Origin: Nitrosopumilaceae archaeon
GTDB taxonomy: Archaea > Thermoproteota > Nitrososphaeria > Nitrososphaerales > Nitrosopumilaceae
Length of the DNA stretch: 9,756 bases
Assembly: GCA_013330055.1 (NCBI GenBank)
Contig: DUJB01000076.1
Coordinates: 31,912 to 41,667 of the forward strand
Direction: 5' to 3'
Shown: positions 6,282 to 9,756 of the stretch, one piece after another
Layout: every line of letters begins with the position of its first letter
How positions within the stretch are numbered: the first letter of the stretch is position 1
Program-made: the position numbers and the translations under genes
Notes under the pieces: model-generated
The model's input: only the letters and a program-made list of their open reading frames with translations
Told to the model about the DNA's origin: nothing
Database searches by the model: none

Positions 6282-7601
6282 ATGAATTCCAAAAAATACG
6301 TATGGCATCCTTACACACAGATGAGAGAGTGGAAAGAGTTTGACATAATAACAAAAGGGGATGGAATGTGGCTTATTGATGCAAAAGGCAACAGACTGCT
6401 TGATGGAGTTGCAAGCATGTGGTGTAATGTCTGGGGACATTCTAAAAAAGAACTTGTAAATGCCATGATAAGGCAGGCAAAAAAATTACAACACTCATCT
6501 TTGTTTAACCTTACAAATGATCAGGCAGAGTCACTTGCTGAAAAGCTTGTCAAAATATCTCCTGGAATGAATAAGGTATTTTATTCTGACAATGGTTCCA
6601 CGGCCATGGAAGTTGCCGTAAAGATGGCATTACAATATTGGCAAAACATCGGAGTAAAAAATAAAACAAAAATCGTCTCGTTACAAAATGGGTATCATGG
6701 TGATACGGTTGGATCCATGTCTCTTGGTTATGTTCCACTATTTTTTTCAAGATTTAAAAAATTACTTTTCCCAGTAATTAGAACACCAACTCCAGAAAAA
6801 TACAGGATACCAAAAGGTTTTACTTTCAAAGAATATCAGGATTTTTGTATTAATAAAATAGAAAACATATTTTCAAAAAATAATGATATTGCAGCTTTTT
6901 TTATGGAAAGCGGTGCACAGGTAGCAGGAGGAGTTGTGATTTATCCACAAAACTTTCAGAAAAAAATCAGTCAATTGTGCAAAAAATACAACGTATTATT
7001 TGTATTAGATGAGGTTGCAACTGGATTTGGCAGGTTAGGCTCATTTATAGAATATCAAGCACAAAATAGCAGACCAGATATTGTAACATATGGAAAAATG
7101 CTTACAGGGGGATATTTGCCACTTGCAGTCACTCTAACTAATAAGAGAGTTTACGAATCATTTCTTGGCAATTACAGTGAGATGAGGCATTTCTTTCATG
7201 GTCACACGTTTACAGGCAATCCCCTTGCATGCGCAACAGCATTAACTAACCTTGGAATGTATAAGAAAAACAAACTAATTTCTAAAATTCAAACTAGTGC
7301 CAAGCAATTCGAATCACGAATTTCAGAAATTAACGAATTGAATCTTGTAGGTGATGTCAGACATAAAGGCATGCTTATGGGAATTGAGCTTGTAAGTGAC
7401 AAAAAGAAAAAGATCGCAGTTAAATCAGATAAATCAATTTATAAGAAAATTTTTGTTGAAGCAAAAAAACACAAGTTATACCTCCGTACTCTTGACAACA
7501 TTGTAATGCTTGTGCCACCACTTGCAATTTCGAAAAATGAATTAGACTTCTTACTTGACGGTACCATAGATACGATAAAAAAAGTCACGAAGGTAATCTG
7601 A
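6282..7601 (+). CDS. bioA: Adenosylmethionine-8-amino-7-oxononanoate aminotransferase
   Basis: Encodes 439 aa, typical for BioA. This PLP enzyme transfers an amino group to KAPA to give DAPA; most BioA enzymes use S-adenosylmethionine as the donor. The N-terminal WHPYTQM (8-14) is the BioA-specific active-site motif that distinguishes it from other class III aminotransferases. Further motifs are DNGSTAMEVA (103-112, PLP phosphate), NGYHGDT (136-142), LDEVATGFGRLG (242-253, with D243 against the pyridine nitrogen), YGKMLTGGYLP (270-280, Schiff-base Lys272) and FHGHTFTGNP (305-314). LRTLDNIVMLVPP (421-433) holds the substrate-carboxylate Arg. The lysyl-donor variant (BioK) cannot be excluded by eye. 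Its stop abuts the stop of the convergent basic-protein gene with no gap. Confidence 0.95.
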   Translation: MNSKKYVWHPYTQMREWKEFDIITKGDGMWLIDAKGNRLLDGVASMWCNVWGHSKKELVNAMIRQAKKLQHSSLFNLTNDQAESLAEKLVKISPGMNKVFYSDNGSTAMEVAVKMALQYWQNIGVKNKTKIVSLQNGYHGDTVGSMSLGYVPLFFSRFKKLLFPVIRTPTPEKYRIPKGFTFKEYQDFCINKIENIFSKNNDIAAFFMESGAQVAGGVVIYPQNFQKKISQLCKKYNVLFVLDEVATGFGRLGSFIEYQAQNSRPDIVTYGKMLTGGYLPLAVTLTNKRVYESFLGNYSEMRHFFHGHTFTGNPLACATALTNLGMYKKNKLISKIQTSAKQFESRISEINELNLVGDVRHKGMLMGIELVSDKKKKIAVKSDKSIYKKIFVEAKKHKLYLRTLDNIVMLVPPLAISKNELDFLLDGTIDTIKKVTKVI

Positions 7602-7826
7602 TTATCTCCTTCGCGCTCTTCTGAGTTTTACGCCCATCTCTCTGATTATTCTGTTTCTTACAACTAACGAGTTCTTCAAACGCCTTCCTTCTCTTCTTGC
7701 CATATCGCGTTCTCTTTTTGCACTGTTAAGGGCGGCGTGAACAGTAATCATTTGTTTACGAGTTGGCGCTGGAGTAGCTCTTCGCTTTGATCTTTTAGAT
7801 CGTTTTGATCGTTTTTTAGACGCCAT
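7602..7826 (-). CDS. Small, extremely Arg/Lys-rich protein
   Basis: Encodes 74 aa, starting at ATG (complement of 7824-7826). I count 20 Arg and 9 Lys (about 39 percent) against 4 acidic residues, giving a net charge near +25. The N-terminus is a KRSKRSKRSKRR repeat, then a Pro/Thr linker (ATPAPTRK). A predicted amphipathic helix follows (from about MITVHAALNSAKRERD), ending in LRRARRR. There is no Cys. The composition implies nucleic-acid binding, for example chromatin or RNA/ribosome association, but no known family such as Alba or archaeal histone is recognised. A TATA-like element lies at the right distance upstream. The stop directly abuts that of convergent bioA. A protein-coding interpretation is favoured by the clean start and compact packing. 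Confidence 0.7.
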   Translation of the reverse strand: MASKKRSKRSKRSKRRATPAPTRKQMITVHAALNSAKRERDMARREGRRLKNSLVVRNRIIREMGVKLRRARRR

Positions 7827-7847
7827 GTGCAGTCTTCATAATAGTAA

Positions 7848-7855
7848 TAATTAAG
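7848..7855 (-). promoter_or_regulatory. TATA box for the basic protein gene
   Basis: On the minus strand this reads CTTAATTA, centred about 25-26 nt before the ATG at 7826, so a leaderless transcript is expected. The same octamer serves as the probable bioB TATA box at 8156-8163. Confidence 0.5.
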
Positions 7856-7900
7856 CATAACGTATCAATCGTTTTTGTCGGGGATCACTACTAATATTTT

Positions 7901-7908
7901 TTTATATT
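7901..7908 (+). promoter_or_regulatory. TATA box for the small zinc-motif gene
   Basis: TTTATATT, identical to the octamer at 232-239, is centred about 25 nt upstream of ATG 7929. Its position favours that start over the in-frame ATG 7914 and TTG 7875, which would leave it too close to or inside the gene. Confidence 0.5.
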
Positions 7909-7928
7909 ACGAAATGAATCAGATTATC

Positions 7929-8087
7929 ATGCCACAGATCCGTCAGTGTCCAATTTGTAAAAAAATATTACAAATAAATGAAATTCACAGTTGTGGAAAA
8001 GAATCATCAAGGTTTGTGACATGTAATAAATGCGGAATGAGATATGAACTTGAGAGAGGACACATTTGTCCTACCATGATAAACTAG
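7929..8087 (+). CDS. 52-aa protein with two CX2CX9HXC zinc-binding motifs
   Basis: From ATG 7929 the product is 52 aa (MPQIRQC...). Longer forms starting at 7914 or 7875 are possible but fit the TATA box less well. Two units have the same spacing: C7-x2-C10-x9-H20-x-C22 and C32-x2-C35-x9-H45-x-C47, offset by 25 residues. Each provides three Cys and one His, so two zinc ions are likely bound. The protein is otherwise a minimal double zinc finger with a short basic linker. This spacing differs from the CX2CX4HX4C zinc knuckle. Nucleic-acid or protein binding is inferred; the exact role is unknown. It stands between the divergent basic-protein gene and the bioB operator, in the same direction as bioB. 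Confidence 0.75.
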   Translation: MPQIRQCPICKKILQINEIHSCGKESSRFVTCNKCGMRYELERGHICPTMIN

Positions 8088-8112
8088 AAAAATCACCAGA
8101 CCACACGTAAAA

Positions 8113-8146
8113 ATTGTAAACCCTATGAGTTGTATTGGTTTACAAT
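8113..8146. promoter_or_regulatory. BirA-type biotin operator upstream of bioB
   Basis: A perfect inverted repeat: ATTGTAAACC (8113-8122), a 14-nt spacer, then GGTTTACAAT (8137-8146). The 9-bp core arms TTGTAAACC and GGTTTACAA are identical to the half-sites of the E. coli bio operator bound by biotinyl-AMP-loaded BirA, where the spacer is 16 nt. Comparative work has described BirA boxes with this core and variable spacer in bacteria and some archaea. The site ends 9 nt before the bioB TATA box, where a bound dimer could hinder TFB/TBP. Identification by sequence is strong. Control by a local BirA with an HTH domain is inferred, as no birA gene is in the window. Confidence 0.88.
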
Positions 8147-8155
8147 CAAGACAAT

Positions 8156-8163
8156 CTTAATTA
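8156..8163 (+). promoter_or_regulatory. TATA box for bioBF
   Basis: CTTAATTA is centred about 28 nt upstream of ATG 8188, predicting a start site at or within a few nt of the ATG. It lies just downstream of the inverted-repeat operator, placing operator and basal promoter side by side. Confidence 0.5.
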
Positions 8164-8187
8164 GTACATTATGAAAAAGAACATCTT

Positions 8188-9168
8188 ATGAGCTCAGAAT
8201 TAGAATTTATAACTAGATGTAAAGAAAAAATTCTCTCAGGTCAGGAGATTTCCTATGAAGAGGCCGGATTCCTCATTAATGTTTCAGATGAGAATCTAGA
8301 ACATCTTTCAAGTGCAGCAAATGAAATAACAAGAAAATTTAATGGTGATTTAGTCGATGTTGAAACACTGATTAACGCAAAAAAAGGGAATTGTTCCGAA
8401 GACTGTTCATTTTGTTCCCAATCTGGATTTTACAAATCAGAAATTGATACTTACAAACTATTACCGTCGGAAATCATAATAGATAATGCTAAAAAAGCAA
8501 AAAAAGATGGCGTCAAAAGTTTCTGTTTAGTATGTGCATGGCGTGGTCCATCAGAACATGATTTTGATCAAATCTGTGACATTGTTCAAAAAGTTAACGA
8601 CATGGTTGGCATAGAAGTGAATTGTTCTCTTGGGTTTATCACAGAAAAAATGGCAATTCGTCTTAAAAATCTTGGAGTAAAAAGATATAATCATAACTTA
8701 GAAGCGGCAAGAAGTTTCTTTGCTAATATTTGCACTACACACACATATCAAGACAGAATTGATACGGCCAAAATTGTGAAAAAAAACGGGCTCGAGCTTT
8801 GTTGCGGCGGAATTATAGGCATGGGAGAATCAAGAATACAAAGATTAGAGTTAGGTCTCGACCTATCAGAATTGGCTCCAGAAGAATGTCCAATAAACAT
8901 ACTAGTACCACAAAAAGGAACACCGCTTGAATCTCAACAAAAAGTATCGCTTGGAGAGATACTTCGCACAATTGCAGTGTATAGATTTTTGATGCCAAAG
9001 ACTATACTTAAGATAGCAGGTGGTCGCGAGATCCATCTTGCAAATGATCAGGAAAAGGTACTTCTTGGTGGTGCAAATGGGATTATTACTGGAGGATACT
9101 TGACAATTGGTGGCAACACTCCAAAAGACGATTTTCAAATGATATCACAAATAGGCCTTGAAACATAA
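8188..9168 (+). CDS. bioB: Biotin synthase (radical SAM)
   Basis: Encodes 326 aa. BioB inserts sulfur into dethiobiotin to form biotin, using a [4Fe-4S] cluster with SAM and a sacrificial [2Fe-2S] cluster. The radical SAM motif is C69-SED-C73-SF-C76, within GNCSEDCSFCSQS. Ligands of the second cluster are visible: C113 (SFCLVCAWRGP), C146 (VNCSLG), C205 (LCCGGIIGMGES) and R270 (IAGGRE). YNHNLEAARSFF (167-178) matches the family's YNHNLDT segment, and the C-terminal GANGIITGGYLTIGGN is also typical. An unusual extra Cys sits beside C113 (C116) and C205 (C206). The first gene after the BirA-type operator, it overlaps the bioF start by 11 nt, indicating one transcript. Confidence 0.97.
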   Translation: MSSELEFITRCKEKILSGQEISYEEAGFLINVSDENLEHLSSAANEITRKFNGDLVDVETLINAKKGNCSEDCSFCSQSGFYKSEIDTYKLLPSEIIIDNAKKAKKDGVKSFCLVCAWRGPSEHDFDQICDIVQKVNDMVGIEVNCSLGFITEKMAIRLKNLGVKRYNHNLEAARSFFANICTTHTYQDRIDTAKIVKKNGLELCCGGIIGMGESRIQRLELGLDLSELAPEECPINILVPQKGTPLESQQKVSLGEILRTIAVYRFLMPKTILKIAGGREIHLANDQEKVLLGGANGIITGGYLTIGGNTPKDDFQMISQIGLET

Positions 9169-9756
9169 ATTTGATTTTGTAAATTCCAGTCTTAAAAAAT
9201 TAAAAGATCGGAATCTATATCGAACATTACTACATGGTAGTAATGAAGGCCCATACTTCATATTCAAACGTAGAAAACTGATCAATCTCTGCTCAAATGA
9301 TTATCTTGGACTAGTTACTAATCATATTTTAAATAAACAATTACAATCAAGCTCAAGATTGATAGCAGGAAATGTTCCATCATTTAAAATATTAGAAGAA
9401 AAACTTGCTATTCACAAATCTCAAGAATCTTCGTTGATTTTTCCTACAGGGTACATGACAAATTTAGGCACAATATCTACACTTTCACAAATGGGCGATC
9501 ACATTCTTAGTGATGAATTAAACCATGTAAGCATAATTGAAGCTTGTAGATTATCAGGTGCAAAAATTACAATCTACAAACATAACGATATGATAGATCT
9601 TGAGAGAAAGATCAGTCAAAAAGCGCATCGTAAGTTCATAGTAACAGAGGGAGTTTTTAGCATGGATGGAGATTTTGCAAATTTAAAAGAAATCTCGCAA
9701 ATTGCCTCCAAAAATAATGCCATACTGACATTGGATGATGCGCATGGAGATTTTGT
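9158..9756 (+). CDS. bioF: 8-amino-7-oxononanoate synthase, N-terminal part (runs off window)
   Basis: An open frame runs from TTG 9158 to the right edge, giving 199 codons of an expected ~370-390. The frame is closed by TAG at 9152-9154, and the next in-frame ATG is deep inside the gene, so TTG is the likely start, overlapping the bioB end by 11 nt. BioF is a PLP enzyme of the alpha-oxoamine synthase family that condenses a pimeloyl thioester with alanine to KAPA. Motifs are NDYLGL (47-52), SSSRLIAG (64-71), FPTGYMTN (95-102), SDELNHVSI (118-126), TEGVFSMDGD (163-172) and LDDAHGDF (192-199). The His usually found before xxLE is Phe here (F76). The PLP Lys lies beyond the edge, so a related oxoamine synthase is not strictly excluded, but the biotin context makes BioF very likely. 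Confidence 0.92.
   Translation, partial: MKHKFDFVNSSLKKLKDRNLYRTLLHGSNEGPYFIFKRRKLINLCSNDYLGLVTNHILNKQLQSSSRLIAGNVPSFKILEEKLAIHKSQESSLIFPTGYMTNLGTISTLSQMGDHILSDELNHVSIIEACRLSGAKITIYKHNDMIDLERKISQKAHRKFIVTEGVFSMDGDFANLKEISQIASKNNAILTLDDAHGDF

Noticed and set aside
7875..7928. N-terminal extension of the zinc-motif protein from TTG 7875 or ATG 7914
   Set aside because: The extension would contain the TATA box itself or leave it too close to the start, and it lacks any motif. ATG 7929 fits promoter spacing.
8113..8146. Intrinsic terminator hairpin after the zinc-motif gene
   Set aside because: The inverted repeat has a long 14-nt loop, no T-run follows it, and its arms match BirA half-sites, so an operator explains it better.
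8171..8191. Six-codon frame MKKNIL whose TGA overlaps the bioB ATG, a possible leader peptide
   Set aside because: The best TATA box places the transcription start near 8186, downstream of this ATG, so the mini-frame would not be transcribed.
1..9756. CRISPR array, tRNA/rRNA genes, insertion sequences or attachment sites
   Set aside because: No regularly spaced repeats, tRNA-like cloverleaf sequence, rRNA segments, transposase-like frames or terminal inverted repeats were found by eye.

Overview
The window reads as a compact, AT-rich archaeal chromosome segment, most likely from a Thaumarchaeota (Nitrososphaerota) genome of the Nitrosopumilus/Nitrosarchaeum type. This assignment is inferred. 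It rests on the low-GC coding style, archaeal TATA elements about 25-28 nt upstream of start codons (leaderless mRNAs), a KaiC/RadA-like ATPase, a TrmB-type regulator, the end of what looks like an archaeal A24 prepilin/preflagellin peptidase, and a bacterial-type biotin pathway. No rRNA, tRNA, CRISPR array or mobile element was seen.

Left part (1-3024): the C-terminus of a probable prepilin peptidase, then a three-gene co-directional unit (two unrecognised proteins and a TrmB-like regulator) with a 1-nt overlap and a 1-nt gap. A KaiC-like single-domain ATPase converges on it, with one base between the stop codons. The 214-bp gap before purK carries divergent promoters and a 51-bp-spaced imperfect direct repeat.

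Middle (3239-5524): purK and purE, the two-step route from AIR to CAIR in purine synthesis, followed by an unrecognised TTG-start gene. PurE has an unusual insertion and a basic tail.

Right part (5514-9756): biotin synthesis. bioD and bioA diverge from a shared promoter region. bioB and bioF form a separate overlapping unit, with bioF running off the end of the window. Between these two sets lie two small genes: an extremely Arg/Lys-rich 74-aa protein and a 52-aa protein with two identically spaced CX2CX9HXC motifs. In order of reaction, BioF makes KAPA, BioA makes DAPA, BioD makes dethiobiotin and BioB makes biotin. No pimelate-supply gene is visible.

The most notable signal is a perfect 10-bp inverted repeat with a 14-nt spacer just upstream of the bioB TATA box. 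Its 9-bp core arms, TTGTAAACC and GGTTTACAA, are the classical BirA operator half-sites, which suggests biotin-responsive repression of bioBF in this archaeon.
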